Program-made: the position numbers and the translations under genes
The notes under the pieces: model-generated
What the model saw: only the letters and a program-made list of their open reading frames with translations
What the model was told of the DNA's origin: nothing
The model's database searches: none
Shown here: positions 43,048 through 55,116 of the stretch, piece after piece
Layout: every line of letters starts with the position of its first letter
How positions within the stretch are numbered: position 1 is the first letter of the stretch
Assembly: GCA_041686915.1 (NCBI GenBank)
Contig: JAWLDB010000001.1
Span: 1-64,000 of the forward strand
Length of the DNA stretch: 64,000 nucleotides
Direction of reading: 5' to 3'
Source: JAWLDB01 sp041686915
Lineage (GTDB): Bacteria; Bacillota; UBA994; UBA5500

Positions 43048-43335
43048 ATGAACCTACACCCATTGGCAGACCGGATTGTAGTAAAGGCGTTGGCTCAGGA
43101 AGAGACAACCAAGAGTGGCATCGTATTGCCAGGTACAGCTAAAGAAAAGCCGCAGGAAGGTGAAGTGCTGGCAGTCGGTTCCGGCAAAATGCTTGAGAAC
43201 GGAACCCGCGTCCCTATGGAAGTTAAGGTAGGCGATAAGGTCATCTACTCCAAGTACGGTGGCACCGAGGTTAAGATCGACGGTCAGGAATACCTGGTGC
43301 TGAAAGAGTCCGACGTACTCGCTATCGTAAAGTAA
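43048..43335 (+). CDS. groS: Co-chaperonin GroES
   Basis: 95 residues. [19 protein letters not shown] at the start, the mobile loop [21 protein letters not shown] that contacts GroEL, and [17 protein letters not shown] at the end. ATG 43048 after AAGGAGGG. Heptameric lid of the GroEL chamber. Fourteen bp before groEL. Confidence 0.98.
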   Translation: MNLHPLADRIVVKALAQEETTKSGIVLPGTAKEKPQEGEVLAVGSGKMLENGTRVPMEVKVGDKVIYSKYGGTEVKIDGQEYLVLKESDVLAIVK

Positions 43336-43349
43336 GGAGGTCTACATAA

Positions 43350-44969
<1,620 letters not shown>

Positions 44970-44988
44970 GCTGATTAACTGCATAAGA

Positions 44989-45020
44989 GGGGCCAGGCCT
45001 TTGTGCCTGGCCCTTTGTTA
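44989..45020 (+). terminator. Terminator after groEL
   Basis: GGGCCAGGC pairs with GCCTGGCCC across a CTTTGT-type loop, followed by TTTGTTAT. Confidence 0.85.
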
Positions 45021-45031
45021 TACTCGTTGCG

Positions 45032-45060
45032 TTGACAACGTTTAAGGGCATTGCTATAAT
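45032..45060 (+). promoter_or_regulatory. guaA promoter
   Basis: Consensus TTGACA (45032-45037), 17-bp spacer, TATAAT (45055-45060) preceded by TGC (extended -10). Leader of about 60 nt to the guaA start. Confidence 0.9.
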
Positions 45061-45128
45061 CGATGAAACATTTTTCATCTATTTGCTGCTAAACCTACCC
45101 ATAAATAGAGTTAAGGAGAGGTTGCTTC

Positions 45129-46667
45129 GTGTCGTCCAAAAAAGAGATGGTTGTAGTCGTTGACTTCGGTGGTCAGTATGCACAGCTTATCGCCCGGCGT
45201 GTTCGAGAACTGCACGTCTACAGCGAAATCTGGCCTCATACCACTCCCATCCAGCGTTACCAGGAGGAGATGCCAAAAGCAATCATCTTCTCGGGTGGGC
45301 CGTCCAGTGTCAACCAGGAAGGTGCGCCCACTATCGATCCCGCTGTCTTTGAGTTAGGTATACCACTGCTTGGCATCTGTTACGGTATGCAACTGATGGC
45401 CAAGGCGCTTGGTGGTCAGGTTGTCAAGGCTGAACGCAGGGAATTTGGTCGCACCAAGCTGTCCATCAAAAGCAATTCAGGTATCTTTGCCGGTATGTGC
45501 GGCGAGACGGAAGTTTGGATGAGCCACGGCGACTCGGTACAGGCAATGCCTGCTGGCTTTGCTGTAGTTGGCCATACCGAAAACACCCCTCTGGCAGCGG
45601 TGGAGCATGCGGAGAAGCGCCTCTTTGGAGTGCAGTTCCATCCGGAAGTAGTACACACTCGCGATGGGCAGCAGATGCTGAAGAGCTTCATCTTCGGTAC
45701 GGCAGGCTGCTCCGGAGATTGGTCTATGGCGTCCTTCATCGAAGATAGCATTGCCAATATCCGCGAGCAGGTGGGTGACGGAAAGGTCATCTGTGGACTC
45801 AGCGGCGGCATTGATTCAGCTGTGGCGGCTGTACTGGTGCACAGGGCGGTCGGAGATCAGCTTACATCGATCTTTGTTGACCATGGGTTGCTGCGTAAGG
45901 GTGAAGGTGAACAGGTGGTTCGCACTTTCCGCGATGAGCTGGGAATGAAGCTTGTGGCTGTGCAAGCACAACAGCGGTTTTTGAGCAGGCTCGCTGGAGT
46001 GACTGATCCAGAACGTAAGCGCAAGATTATTGGTGAAGAGTTCATCCGCGTGTTTGAAGTTGAATCAGCGAACTTAGGTGACGCTGATTATCTGGTTCAA
46101 GGCACTCTCTATCCCGACATCGTGGAGAGTGGAACGGCGACAGCAGCTGTGATCAAGACGCATCATAACGTGGGCGGGCTGCCGGAAGATATGACCTTCA
46201 AGCTCGTGGAACCACTGCGTGAACTGTTTAAGGATGAGGTGAGGGAGATAGCCCGCCGGCTTGGTCTGCCGGAGGATATCGTGCATCGCCAACCCTTCCC
46301 TGGTCCTGGCCTGGCAGTGCGCGTGCTCGGCGACGTGACCGAAGAAAAACTGGCCATATTGCGCGAGGCTGATGCCATAGTGACCGAGGAAATCAAGCAA
46401 GCAGGCCTGTACAACGCTATTTGGCAGTCCTTCGCAGTGTTGCCGGACGTACGCAGCGTTGGCGTTATGGGAGATGAACGGACCTATGCTCATCTGATAG
46501 CCATTCGCTCGGTTGACAGCCAGGACGCCATGACGGCTGACTGGACACGTCTTCCGTACGAGTTGCTCGATCAGATTTCGCGCAGAATTGTCAACGAAGT
46601 GCAAGGCGTCAACCGGGTGGTTTACGATATAACCTCGAAGCCGCCCGGAACGATAGAGTGGGAATAG
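45129..46667 (+). CDS. guaA: GMP synthase (glutamine-hydrolysing)
   Basis: 512 residues. The class I glutaminase domain has the Cys nucleophile in GICYGMQ and VQFHPEV. The ATP-pyrophosphatase domain has the P-loop [10 protein letters not shown] near residue 222. The C-terminal dimer domain ends with [15 protein letters not shown]. Converts XMP to GMP. Start GTG 45129 after AAGGAGAG. Own promoter, followed by a palindromic element before the purine leader. Confidence 0.98.
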   Translation: MSSKKEMVVVVDFGGQYAQLIARRVRELHVYSEIWPHTTPIQRYQEEMPKAIIFSGGPSSVNQEGAPTIDPAVFELGIPLLGICYGMQLMAKALGGQVVKAERREFGRTKLSIKSNSGIFAGMCGETEVWMSHGDSVQAMPAGFAVVGHTENTPLAAVEHAEKRLFGVQFHPEVVHTRDGQQMLKSFIFGTAGCSGDWSMASFIEDSIANIREQVGDGKVICGLSGGIDSAVAAVLVHRAVGDQLTSIFVDHGLLRKGEGEQVVRTFRDELGMKLVAVQAQQRFLSRLAGVTDPERKRKIIGEEFIRVFEVESANLGDADYLVQGTLYPDIVESGTATAAVIKTHHNVGGLPEDMTFKLVEPLRELFKDEVREIARRLGLPEDIVHRQPFPGPGLAVRVLGDVTEEKLAILREADAIVTEEIKQAGLYNAIWQSFAVLPDVRSVGVMGDERTYAHLIAIRSVDSQDAMTADWTRLPYELLDQISRRIVNEVQGVNRVVYDITSKPPGTIEWE

Positions 46668-46674
46668 AAGGAAT

Positions 46675-46701
46675 GGGGACATACCTCTAAGGTATGTCCC
46701 C
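46675..46701. repeat. Palindromic hairpin GGGGACATACC type
   Basis: Perfect 11-bp stem (46675-46685 with 46691-46701), 5-nt loop TCTAA, then AATTTATCC. It starts 7 bp after the guaA stop. No T run, so at best a weak terminator; similar palindromes are often dispersed in clostridial-type genomes. Confidence 0.65.
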
Positions 46702-46704
46702 AAT

Positions 46705-46773
46705 TTATCCGAACAATGGACGCTACATTAAATCCGAACGTTCGAGAGTAACCAATAAAGATTGTTCGATTTT
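46705..46773 (+). promoter_or_regulatory. PurBox-like operator array (PurR sites)
   Basis: Three matches to the Firmicutes PurBox AWWWCCGAACWWT, each with one mismatch or nearly so: 46705-46717 (direct), 46730-46742 (direct) and 46761-46773 (inverted). The last two face each other across 18 bp, close to the usual 16-17. They lie just before the -35 of the purine promoter, so PurR-type control is likely. Confidence 0.72.
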
Positions 46774-46777
46774 TCTA

Positions 46778-46806
46778 TTGACCGACATATTTTGCGATGT
46801 TATGAT
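46778..46806 (+). promoter_or_regulatory. Promoter of the purine permease / pur leader
   Basis: TTGACC (46778-46783), 17-bp spacer, TATGAT (46801-46806). Transcription would start near 46813 and run into the riboswitch. Confidence 0.82.
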
Positions 46807-46828
46807 GTTGATGTAGTCACTGAGGACA

Positions 46829-46971
46829 AACGTTGCAAGAGACATCCAGCAGCGCACATACGGAATGAAAGTGTGCCTAGGGTTCCGTGCGAAAGCAGTC
46901 TGGACCGAGCGGCGCAGGCCGGTAATCCGGCCACACCGGAGGGATAAAAGCCCGGGCGGGGAGGTTTCAAC
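46829..46971 (+). ncRNA. ykkC-family riboswitch, probably PRPP-sensing; 3' end in assembly gap
   Basis: Conserved ykkC blocks in order: GAAAGTGTGCCTAGGGTTCC, GTCTGGACCGAG, GCAGGCCGG...CCGGCC, ACACCGGAGGGAT and AAAAGCCCGGGCGGGGAGG. Subtype cannot be fixed by eye; purine genes downstream favour the PRPP class over guanidine or ppGpp. AGCCCGGGCGGG (46949-46960) can pair over its full length, with G-U pairs, with bases 46982-46993 beyond the gap. A T-rich stretch follows, so a terminator may span the gap. Confidence 0.85.
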
Positions 46972-46981
46972 NNNNNNNNNN
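46972..46981. other. Assembly gap (10 N) inside the purine leader
   Basis: Placeholder gap of unknown true size within the riboswitch expression platform; a second aptamer could be hidden here. Confidence 0.95.
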
Positions 46982-47073
46982 CCTGCTTGGGCTGTTTCCG
47001 TTTATTACTGTTCTTTTTGACTGCACGGGGAATTATACTACTAAATTTATGTAGACAACGAGGAGGAAGACTG

Positions 47074-48387
47074 GTGCTGGAGAAACTGTTCAAGCTAAGA
47101 GAACACAACACCGACGTCAAGACAGAGATCCTTGCTGGTATTACCACGTTTATGACTATGGCTTACATCATCATAGTCAACCCGTCCATCCTGTCCGCTA
47201 CTGGTATGGATCCAGGTGCTATCCTGGTTGCGACTGTGCTTTCGGCGGGCCTGGCCAGTATTCTGATGGGCCTCTACGCCAACTATCCATTTGCGCTTGC
47301 ATCTGGTATGGGTCTCAACGCATTCTTTGCTTTCACGGTTGCTCCAAAGGTAGGTTGGGAAGGTGCTTTGGCAGTTGTTTTCACTTCCGGTATTCTCTTC
47401 ATCGTTCTTACCCTAACCAAGGTGCGCGAGGCCATTATCAATGGCATCCCTCACAGCCTGAAGATGGCGGTAACCACCGGTATTGGTTTGTTCATTGCCT
47501 TCATCGGTTTCAAGAACGCAGGAATTATCGCTTACAGCGAAGCCGCCGGTGCCTTCGTACTGGGTGACCTGACCAATCCGGAAGTCTTGCTAGCCCTGTT
47601 CGGTCTGGTACTGGCAGGCACACTGGTAGTTCTAAAAGTTAAAGGCGCATTGCTCTGGGGCATTCTTGGCACCACGGTTGCAGGTATGGCAGTTGGCATC
47701 GTTGCTCCGCCAACTGGTATCTCCAGCTTCTTTGCCGCTCCTCCGTCTTTGGCGCCGACTGCTTTCAAGTTCGTTGACGGGTTCAAAAGTATGTTCGCTA
47801 CTTCTGGCTTTGGGTTTATCCCATTAGTTTTTTCCTTCGCTTTTGTTGACTTGTTTGACTCCATCGGAACCTTTGTAGGTGTAGCTTCTAAAGCTAAGCT
47901 GTTAGACAAGGACGGTAGATTGCCACGCGCCAACAAGGCCTTGATGGCTGATGCAATCGGTACTGTCGCTGGAGCAGCCCTCGGCACCAGCACAGTAACC
48001 ACTTACGTTGAGAGCGCTGCTGGTGCTGCTGAAGGCGGACGTACGGGTCTTACAGCGGTAACCACTGGTATCCTGTTCCTGGCAGCTCTGTTCATGGCGC
48101 CACTGGCATTTCTGATCCCGGGTGCAGCAACTGCTCCCATCCTGATCATCGTTGGTATCTTCATGATGGAGCCAGTAGTACACATCAACTTCGCTGATTA
48201 CCTGGAAGCAATTCCGGCCTTCCTGGCCATCGTCATGATGCCGTTTGCCTTCTCGATTGCTGATGGTATCGTCTGGGGTGTGCTGGCTTACACCGCTCTT
48301 AGGTTGCTCAGCGGCCGCGCTAAGGAAGTATCTTTGACAATGTATCTGATGAGTGCCCTGTTCATAGTTCACCTGATCTGGAAATAG
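47074..48387 (+). CDS. NCS2-family purine permease (guanine/hypoxanthine type)
   Basis: 437 residues with about 12 membrane helices, AzgA/PbuG-like subgroup of NCS2. Motifs: KTEILAGITTFMTMAYIIIVNP at the N-terminus, ASGMGLNAFFAFTV, DLFDSIGTFVG and GTSTVTTYVESAAG. Proton-coupled uptake of hypoxanthine, guanine or adenine. Start GTG 47074 after GAGGAGGAAG; the frame is open back to the gap, but no good site lies there. First gene after the riboswitch, and a terminator follows. Confidence 0.93.
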   Translation: MLEKLFKLREHNTDVKTEILAGITTFMTMAYIIIVNPSILSATGMDPGAILVATVLSAGLASILMGLYANYPFALASGMGLNAFFAFTVAPKVGWEGALAVVFTSGILFIVLTLTKVREAIINGIPHSLKMAVTTGIGLFIAFIGFKNAGIIAYSEAAGAFVLGDLTNPEVLLALFGLVLAGTLVVLKVKGALLWGILGTTVAGMAVGIVAPPTGISSFFAAPPSLAPTAFKFVDGFKSMFATSGFGFIPLVFSFAFVDLFDSIGTFVGVASKAKLLDKDGRLPRANKALMADAIGTVAGAALGTSTVTTYVESAAGAAEGGRTGLTAVTTGILFLAALFMAPLAFLIPGAATAPILIIVGIFMMEPVVHINFADYLEAIPAFLAIVMMPFAFSIADGIVWGVLAYTALRLLSGRAKEVSLTMYLMSALFIVHLIWK

Positions 48388-48405
48388 GGCAGGAAGCCTG
48401 CTCCA

Positions 48406-48434
48406 GGGGCGTCTGCCTTAAGACGCCCCTTTTT
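48406..48434 (+). terminator. Terminator between the permease and the pur genes
   Basis: GGGGCGTC (48406-48413) pairs with GACGCCCC (48422-48429), loop TGCCTTAA, then TTTTT. Only 57 bp separate it from purB, and I see no clear promoter there, so the pur genes may depend on read-through. Confidence 0.92.
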
Positions 48435-48490
48435 GTTTCCATTGTTTTAGCCAGATTAATAAAAAGTAAGTCCTACGAGGAGTGATTCTT

Positions 48491-49783
48491 GTGATTGACC
48501 GCTATAGCCTACCTGAGATGTCGCGTATCTGGGCCTTGGAGAACAAGTTCGCCAAATGGCTAGATCTGGAGATTTTGGCCTGCGAAGCATGGTCTGAGCT
48601 GGGAGTGATCCCAAAAGAGGATGTTGCGCTGATACGCAGTAAAGCCGGTTTTGATGTGCAGCGGATCGAGGAGCTAGAGGCCCAAACGAACCACGATGTG
48701 GTGGCGTTCACCCGTAACGTGAGTGAGTACCTCGGGCCGGAACGCAAATGGGTGCACTATGGCTTAACCTCAACTGACGTGGTAGATACAGCTCTTTCTG
48801 CATTGATTGTCGAAGCTATTGACTTGGTAGAAAGCAAACTAAAGGCTCTCCGCGAGTCTGTTGCCAAACAGGCTGTCAAGCACAAACACACGGTGATGAT
48901 GGGGCGCACTCATGGCGTGCATGCTGAGCCGACCACCTTCGGCCTAAAACTCGCTGTGTGGGTGGCAGAGATCGACCGCCACCTGGAGAGGCTGCAGCAA
49001 GTACGCAGCACTATCGCAGTAGGCAAGCTTTCAGGCGCTGTCGGCACATATGCCAACATCGAGCCATTCGTAGAAGAGTATGTCTGCAACCGCATGGGCC
49101 TTCAGGCCGCCAAAGCTTCTACGCAAACGCTGCAGCGCGACCGGCATGCAGTGCTGTTAACCACGATGGCCGTTATCGGTTGTAGCTTGGAGAAATTTGC
49201 AACTGAGGTTAGGGCGTTGCAGAAGACGGAAACTCGTGAGGTGGAGGAACCATTCCGTGCCGGTCAAAAGGGTAGCTCTGCCATGCCACACAAACGCAAC
49301 CCGATTATGTCTGAACGGGTATGTGGTCTGTCCAGGGTATTACGGGGCTATGCAATGACCGCCATGGAGAACGTCGCTCTTTGGCATGAGCGGGATATCT
49401 CCCACTCTTCAGCAGAGCGCATCATCTTGCCTGACGCGTTTCATTGCCTTTACTACATGCTGCATATCCTGAACCGCATCATTGCCGACCTGAATGTCTA
49501 TCCAGAGAACATGCAAGCCAACATGCAAAAGTCCTATGATCTAACTTATTCGCAGCATGTCTTGCTCAAGTTGATCGACTCAGGCTTGTCCCGGGAAGAA
49601 GCATACGACCTGGTACAAGCGCTGGCCATGCAGGCCTGGCGGGAAGGCATTAGCTTCAGAAGCCTGATCATGGAAGATAAAGCGGTTGCTGCTCGCTTGG
49701 ATAAGACCGAGCTGGAGCAGTCCTTTGATATCTCGTACCACCTCAAGCACGTTGATACAGTGTTTGAACGTTTGGGTCTATAG
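48491..49783 (+). CDS. purB: Adenylosuccinate lyase
   Basis: 430 residues. Acts twice in purine synthesis, on SAICAR and adenylosuccinate. The fumarase/lyase signature [11 protein letters not shown] is near residue 263, with TSTDVVDTA and [14 protein letters not shown] (catalytic His) upstream. Start GTG 48491, eight bases after GAGGAG. First gene of a 12-gene cluster transcribed in one direction. Confidence 0.97.
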   Translation: MIDRYSLPEMSRIWALENKFAKWLDLEILACEAWSELGVIPKEDVALIRSKAGFDVQRIEELEAQTNHDVVAFTRNVSEYLGPERKWVHYGLTSTDVVDTALSALIVEAIDLVESKLKALRESVAKQAVKHKHTVMMGRTHGVHAEPTTFGLKLAVWVAEIDRHLERLQQVRSTIAVGKLSGAVGTYANIEPFVEEYVCNRMGLQAAKASTQTLQRDRHAVLLTTMAVIGCSLEKFATEVRALQKTETREVEEPFRAGQKGSSAMPHKRNPIMSERVCGLSRVLRGYAMTAMENVALWHERDISHSSAERIILPDAFHCLYYMLHILNRIIADLNVYPENMQANMQKSYDLTYSQHVLLKLIDSGLSREEAYDLVQALAMQAWREGISFRSLIMEDKAVAARLDKTELEQSFDISYHLKHVDTVFERLGL

Positions 49784-49806
49784 AAGCAACAAGGGAGGTT
49801 GTGCCA

Positions 49807-50532
49807 GTGGAAAGGTTGGAGCAGCTTTACGAGGGTAAAGCGAAGAAGGTGTACCGCACGAGTGAACCTGGCGTTTATTGGGTTTATTACAAGGACTCCG
49901 CGACAGCTTTCAATGCTCAGAAGAAGGGCGAGATAGAGGACAAGGGCATGCTTAACAACCTGATCTCCGCTCACTTCTTCACTATGCTCAGCGAACGGGG
50001 GATAGAGAACCACTTTATTAGAGCAATCAGCTCTCGTGAACAGTTGGTAAAACAGCTGGAGATAGTCAAGGTTGAGGTGATTGTCAGGAACATCGCGGCA
50101 GGATCCATGGCCAAGCGCCTGGGGATAGTCGAGGGGACTCCCCTCGCGGCCCCTGTGTTGGAGTACTGCTATAAGGATGACGCGCTCGGCGATCCGCTGA
50201 TCAATGACTATCACATTCAGGCACTAGGCCTTGCGACACCTGAGGAGATGGCCCAAATAGCCAGCATCAGCCTAAAGGTGAACGAAATTCTGAAAGAGCA
50301 TATGCAAACCCGCAACATCCTGCTCGTGGATTTCAAGCTCGAGTTTGGCCGCCATAACGGGAGCATTATGCTTGGTGATGAGATTTCTCCCGACACTTGC
50401 CGTTTTTGGGATGCTGCCACCATGGAGAAGCTCGACAAAGACCGTTTCCGTCGGGACTTGGGTGGCGTAGCTGAGGCTTACAGGGAAGTATACAAGCGAC
50501 TAACAGGAGGCGATATAAATGTGGAAGGCTAA
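49807..50532 (+). CDS. purC: Phosphoribosylaminoimidazole-succinocarboxamide synthase
   Basis: 241 residues. ATP-dependent joining of aspartate to [16 protein letters not shown] at the N-terminus, [22 protein letters not shown] and [13 protein letters not shown] are SAICAR synthetase signatures. GGAGG at 49794-49798 favours GTG 49807 over GTG 49801. It overlaps purS by 14 bp. Confidence 0.97.
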   Translation: MERLEQLYEGKAKKVYRTSEPGVYWVYYKDSATAFNAQKKGEIEDKGMLNNLISAHFFTMLSERGIENHFIRAISSREQLVKQLEIVKVEVIVRNIAAGSMAKRLGIVEGTPLAAPVLEYCYKDDALGDPLINDYHIQALGLATPEEMAQIASISLKVNEILKEHMQTRNILLVDFKLEFGRHNGSIMLGDEISPDTCRFWDAATMEKLDKDRFRRDLGGVAEAYREVYKRLTGGDINVEG

Positions 50533-50770
50533 AATCTTTGTCACGTTGCGGGAGGGTGTACTTGACCCTCAAGGCCAAGCAGTACGTTCGGGGCTGAGGA
50601 GTCAAGGTTTTGGCAGCGTTCAGGACGTCCGCGTCGGTAAGTTCATGGAAGTGACCGTACAGGCAGCATCCGAGCGCGAAGCGATTGAGTTGGTGCGTGC
50701 AATGTGTGACAGGTTGCTGGCCAATCCTGTTATGGAGGACTACACCTTTACAGTGGAGGTCCTCGTATGA
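50519..50770 (+). CDS. purS: FGAM synthase subunit PurS
   Basis: 83 residues, the usual size. [18 protein letters not shown] at the start and [10 protein letters not shown] in the middle are diagnostic. Forms a complex with PurQ and the small PurL. ATG 50519 after AGGAGG within purC; ATGA overlap with purQ. Confidence 0.97.
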   Translation: MWKAKIFVTLREGVLDPQGQAVRSGLRSQGFGSVQDVRVGKFMEVTVQAASEREAIELVRAMCDRLLANPVMEDYTFTVEVLV

Positions 50771-51468
50771 GGTTCGGTGTAGTCGTATTTCCCGGCTCGA
50801 ACTGTGACGTGGATTGTTACCACGCTGCCAAGGAAGTGCTTGGTCAACCAACTGAGTATGTCTGGCATCAGGAGCGTGACTTGTCCCGCTTTGACTGCAT
50901 TGTGCTGCCGGGTGGCTTTTCCTACGGCGACTACCTGCGCTCAGGCGCCATTGCCCGCTTCTCGCCGGCAATGGAGGCTGTTGCCGAAGCTGCTGAACAG
51001 GGTAAGCTCGTCATGGGGATTTGCAACGGCTTTCAGATTCTGCTTGAGTCTGGCTTATTGCCAGGTGCCATGCTCAGGAACAATCACCTGCAATTCCGCT
51101 GTGAATATCGCCATCTTAGGCTAGAGAACAACAACACACCCTTTACAAACCTTGGCACAACAGGCCAGGTGCTGCACATCCCGATAGCTCATGCCGAGGG
51201 TAACTACTTTATCGATCAAGCCGGCTTGCAAGAACTGAACAAACACAACCAAGTTGTTTTCCGCTACTGCGATGCAAACGGAGTGATTACCCCCGAGAGC
51301 AACCCTAACGGTTCGCTGGAGAACATCGCAGGTATCGTGAATAAGCGGGGTAATGTCCTTGGTATGATGCCTCATCCAGAGCGGGCAGCTGAGGACGCCG
51401 TGGGTTGTAGTGACGGTAAGCTGGTGTGGGCGTCTATCCTGAAATGGTGGGGTGATCAGCATGCGTAG
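50767..51468 (+). CDS. purQ: FGAM synthase subunit PurQ (glutaminase)
   Basis: 233 residues. Class I amidotransferase with the Cys nucleophile in [12 protein letters not shown] (near residue 87), [12 protein letters not shown], and the His/Glu pair in MMPHPERA. Delivers ammonia to PurL. Starts inside the purS stop (ATGA) and overlaps purL by 8 bp. Confidence 0.97.
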   Translation: MRFGVVVFPGSNCDVDCYHAAKEVLGQPTEYVWHQERDLSRFDCIVLPGGFSYGDYLRSGAIARFSPAMEAVAEAAEQGKLVMGICNGFQILLESGLLPGAMLRNNHLQFRCEYRHLRLENNNTPFTNLGTTGQVLHIPIAHAEGNYFIDQAGLQELNKHNQVVFRYCDANGVITPESNPNGSLENIAGIVNKRGNVLGMMPHPERAAEDAVGCSDGKLVWASILKWWGDQHA

Positions 51469-53698
51469 TGTCCATCTTGAGCCACAGACTTTGGAAAGTG
51501 CCCGTTCGATGGGACTTAAGCCCCAGGAGTATGCCAAGGTCGTTGAGATTATGGGCCGCGACCCAAACCTGACCGAGCTCGGTATGTTTGCCGTCATGTG
51601 GTCAGAGCACTGCAGCTACAAGCATTCCCGTAAATCCCTGCGTCAGTTCCCGACCAGCGGCCCCCGGGTTTTGCAGGGTCCGGGAGAGAACGCCGGAGTA
51701 GTAGATATCGGTGATGGGCAGGCTGTTGTGTTCAAAATTGAGAGTCATAACCATCCTTCAGCGATTGAGCCTTTCCAGGGTGCTGCCACTGGTGTTGGTG
51801 GCATTGTGCGTGACGTATTTGCCATGGGTGCTCGCCCGGTAGCCCTGCTGAACAGCCTGCGCTTTGGCGAGCTGGACAGCCCCCATCAGCGTTGGCTGTT
51901 CTCGGGAGTAGTCTCAGGTATAGCTGCTTACGGCAACTGCTTGGGCATCCCTACCGTAGGTGGCGAAGTGTACTTCAACCAGAGTTATACAGGCAACTGT
52001 TTGGTCAACGCCATGTGCGTAGGCCTGATTGACCATAGCAAACTCGCGAGAGGCAAAGCTGCTGGACTTGGCAACCGCCTGATCCTGATTGGCGCGCTGA
52101 CCGGTCGCGATGGCATCCACGGTGCCACTTTCGCCTCGGAGGAACTGAGTGAGCAGTCAGCCAAGAAGCGTCCTTCCGTACAAGTAGGTGACCCATTCAT
52201 GGAGAAGCTGTTGCTTGAGGCTTGTCTGGACCTTATTACCGACAAGGTGATTGTCGGCATGCAAGACCTAGGCGCAGCTGGGCTTACCTCATCCTCCAGC
52301 GAGATGGCTGCCAGGGCAGGCACCGGCGTAGAGATAGATGTTGCCAGGGTGCCAAGGCGTGAACCGCACATGAACCCTTATGAGATAATGCTTTCGGAAT
52401 CCCAAGAGCGTATGCTGCTAGTCGTGGAGCCTGAGCAGGTACCGCTGGTAGTCGAGAGGTGTGCCAAGTGGGGACTGGCAGCTACAGATGTTGGTCAGGT
52501 AACCGGTGATGGCTTTGTCACTGTGCTAGATGACGGAGAAGTAGTCGCCAAAGTGCCTGCCAGCGCCCTGGCCAGCGATGGTCCTGTCTACAGTCCGGAA
52601 GCTACAGCGCCGAAGTGGCAACAGGAAGTACAAACCCTTGACCTTTCAAAGATTGAACTGCCGGGAGACATGAACGGCGCGTTGCTTAACCTGCTGGCCT
52701 CTCAGAATATCGCCAGCAAGGCTTGGGTTTATCGTCAATATGATCATATGGTGAGGGGTGATACAGTCACCCTGCCTGGTTCAGATGCGGCGGTCCTGCG
52801 TATCAAAGGCACGAAGAAAGGCATCGCCATGAGTGTGGACTGCAACAGCCGCTATGTCTACCTTGATCCTTACACCGGCGGAGCTATTGCCGTAGCAGAA
52901 GCTGCGCGTAACGTCGCTTGCAGTGGCGCTGAACCCTTGGCTATCACCAACTGTCTGAACTTTGGCAACCCTGAGAAGCCGGAAATCTTCTATCAGCTGA
53001 AGACTGCCATCGCCGGCATGGCAGCTGCCTGTGAGGCACTAGGCACTCCTGTTACCGGAGGAAACGTCAGTCTATACAACGAAACCAAGGGTCAGGCGGT
53101 GTATCCAACTCCTACGGTTGGTATGGTAGGTCTGATTGAAGACGTGGAAAAGCGCGTCACCCAGGGTTTCAAGCAGCAAGGCGATTTGGTCTGCCTGCTC
53201 GGTATCACTCGCGAAGAGCTTGGTGGCAGCGAGTACCTCAAAGTAGTGCACGGTTTGGAACGAGGCTTACCCCCACAGCTAGACCTGTCAGCTGAGCGGA
53301 GTTTGCAGCAGTTGTTAGTAGCTGCTGCACGTGAACGCCTGCTGCATAGCGCTCACGATTGCTCTGAGGGTGGCTTGGCAGTAGCACTGTCGGAAGCAGC
53401 AATCAGCGGGGGCTTGGGTGCAACAATCGAACTGTCGGCGCAGGGGATGCGCCCTGACGCCTTACTCTTTGGTGAGTCACAGTCCCGGGTAGTTGTTACA
53501 GTTGGTCCTGAGCGTCAAGAAGACCTGGCGCATCTGTGTCAGCAGTTCGGGGTGCAGTTCGCTGCCATCGGCAGCGTTACAGACGAGGATGACAAACAGC
53601 TTATAATCAAGGTCGACGGCCACGTTGCTATTGCACAGTCTGTGGAGGATTTAAGTAAAACGTGGAGGGAGGCCATCCCATGCCTCATGTCTCAATAG
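51461..53698 (+). CDS. purL: FGAM synthase subunit PurL (small type)
   Basis: 745 residues, the small PurL that needs PurS and Pur[19 protein letters not shown] at the N-terminus, [38 protein letters not shown] and the second-half GGNVSLYNE and HDCSEGGLA loops are conserved. ATG 51461 follows GGTGGGGTGA. Overlaps purF by 19 bp. Confidence 0.97.
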   Translation: MRSVHLEPQTLESARSMGLKPQEYAKVVEIMGRDPNLTELGMFAVMWSEHCSYKHSRKSLRQFPTSGPRVLQGPGENAGVVDIGDGQAVVFKIESHNHPSAIEPFQGAATGVGGIVRDVFAMGARPVALLNSLRFGELDSPHQRWLFSGVVSGIAAYGNCLGIPTVGGEVYFNQSYTGNCLVNAMCVGLIDHSKLARGKAAGLGNRLILIGALTGRDGIHGATFASEELSEQSAKKRPSVQVGDPFMEKLLLEACLDLITDKVIVGMQDLGAAGLTSSSSEMAARAGTGVEIDVARVPRREPHMNPYEIMLSESQERMLLVVEPEQVPLVVERCAKWGLAATDVGQVTGDGFVTVLDDGEVVAKVPASALASDGPVYSPEATAPKWQQEVQTLDLSKIELPGDMNGALLNLLASQNIASKAWVYRQYDHMVRGDTVTLPGSDAAVLRIKGTKKGIAMSVDCNSRYVYLDPYTGGAIAVAEAARNVACSGAEPLAITNCLNFGNPEKPEIFYQLKTAIAGMAAACEALGTPVTGGNVSLYNETKGQAVYPTPTVGMVGLIEDVEKRVTQGFKQQGDLVCLLGITREELGGSEYLKVVHGLERGLPPQLDLSAERSLQQLLVAAARERLLHSAHDCSEGGLAVALSEAAISGGLGATIELSAQGMRPDALLFGESQSRVVVTVGPERQEDLAHLCQQFGVQFAAIGSVTDEDDKQLIIKVDGHVAIAQSVEDLSKTWREAIPCLMSQ

Positions 53699-55116
53699 AT
53701 AAACTCAAGGAAGAGTGCGGTGTATTCGGCGTTTATGGCAAGGGCCTTGATGTAGCCAGACTTGGCTACTTCGGGCTCTTTGCCCTTCAGCACCGCGGTC
53801 AGGAAAGCACAGGGCTCGTGGTCAGCAATGGTACCGAAATCCTATCCCACAAAGGTTTAGGCCTGGTTGCTGAGGTGTACAGCGAAGCTGACATGACGCA
53901 GCTTGGCAGCATTAGCCCACATATAGCTGTTGGCCATGTGCGTTATTCCACCGCTGGTGGCACAGGCATTGCCAACTGCCAGCCCCTGGTCGCTAGATAC
54001 ATGAAGGGGCACGTAGCTCTGGCGCATAATGGCAATCTCGTCAATGGAGACAGCCTGCGTCAGGATCTCGAGGCGCATGGTTCCATCTTCCAGACTTCGA
54101 GTGACACAGAGGTAATCTTGAATCTTATCGCCCGCTACCGCTCGGATGGCAGCGAGGAAGCGCTAGTGCGATCACTCGGTTTCATCCAAGGGGCCTTTAG
54201 CCTCGTGCTGGCAACCTCAAGCCAACTCATCGGGGTAAGGGATCCCCACGGATTTAGACCACTCTGTCTGGGACGACTGGGTGAGGGCTATCTGCTAGCC
54301 TCGGAAAGCGCTGCCATCGACGCTGTGGGTGGAGAGTTCGTTCGAGACATCACCCCGGGCGAGATGGTGATCATCGGCGAGCATGGTGTACGCTTCCGCC
54401 GGTATGCAGAGGCCAAGCCAGGTTCCTGTATCTTTGAATACGTCTACTTTGCCCGAAACGATAGCACCATTGACGGGCTGAATGTATATCAAGCCCGTCG
54501 TGAACTCGGGCGGTTGTTGGCGCAGGAGCACCCGGCAGACGCGGATATCGTCATCTCAGTTCCCGACTCCGGGACTTCTGCTGCACTCGGCTTCGCGCAG
54601 GAGTCAGGTTTGCCCTTTGCAGAAGGACTGGTCAAGAACCGCTACGTTGGCCGTACCTTCATCCAGCCAGGCCAAGCCTTGCGCGAGCTGAAGGTGAGGC
54701 TCAAACTGACGCCAAACAGCAACGTTGTTAAAGGCAAACGCATTGTCATGGTGGACGACTCCATTGTGCGCGGCACAACCACTCAATTCCTCGTGCGTAT
54801 GCTGAGGCAAGCTGGAGCAAAGGAAGTGCATGTGCGGGTTAGCTGCCCACCTTACGTCAGTCCCTGCTACTTTGGTGTGGACACTCCCTCCCAGCAGGAG
54901 TTGGTGGGCTACCGCATGGTGGTCGAGCAGATCAGAGAGATGATTGGGGCGGATAGCCTTGGGTACCTAAGCATGGAGGGAATGCTACAGGCCGTAAAAG
55001 GTGCTGCTAACGAGTTCTGCCTCGGATGCTTCTCGGCCAAGTACCCGTTGGACGTAAGTGGCTTCAAACAACAGCACGCGCCTAAGAGCGATGAGTGGGG
55101 TGATATCCGTGGCTAA
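53680..55116 (+). CDS. purF: Amidophosphoribosyltransferase
   Basis: 478 residues. First committed step: PRPP plus glutamine to phosphoribosylamine. An 11-residue propeptide ([11 protein letters not shown]) precedes the catalytic Cys of CGVFGVYG, as in B. subtilis. The PRPP loop [12 protein letters not shown] is near residue 353. Cysteines in [10 protein letters not shown] and the C-terminal [10 protein letters not shown] fit the Bacillus-type 4Fe-4S site. ATG 53680 follows GGAGGGAGG. Overlaps purM by 8 bp. Confidence 0.97.
   Translation: MPHVSIDKLKEECGVFGVYGKGLDVARLGYFGLFALQHRGQESTGLVVSNGTEILSHKGLGLVAEVYSEADMTQLGSISPHIAVGHVRYSTAGGTGIANCQPLVARYMKGHVALAHNGNLVNGDSLRQDLEAHGSIFQTSSDTEVILNLIARYRSDGSEEALVRSLGFIQGAFSLVLATSSQLIGVRDPHGFRPLCLGRLGEGYLLASESAAIDAVGGEFVRDITPGEMVIIGEHGVRFRRYAEAKPGSCIFEYVYFARNDSTIDGLNVYQARRELGRLLAQEHPADADIVISVPDSGTSAALGFAQESGLPFAEGLVKNRYVGRTFIQPGQALRELKVRLKLTPNSNVVKGKRIVMVDDSIVRGTTTQFLVRMLRQAGAKEVHVRVSCPPYVSPCYFGVDTPSQQELVGYRMVVEQIREMIGADSLGYLSMEGMLQAVKGAANEFCLGCFSAKYPLDVSGFKQQHAPKSDEWGDIRG

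Noticed and set aside
46829..46971. Guanine/adenine (xpt-type) purine riboswitch
   Set aside because: The three-way-junction signatures of purine aptamers are absent; the conserved blocks fit the ykkC family. A purine aptamer could still be hidden in the gap.
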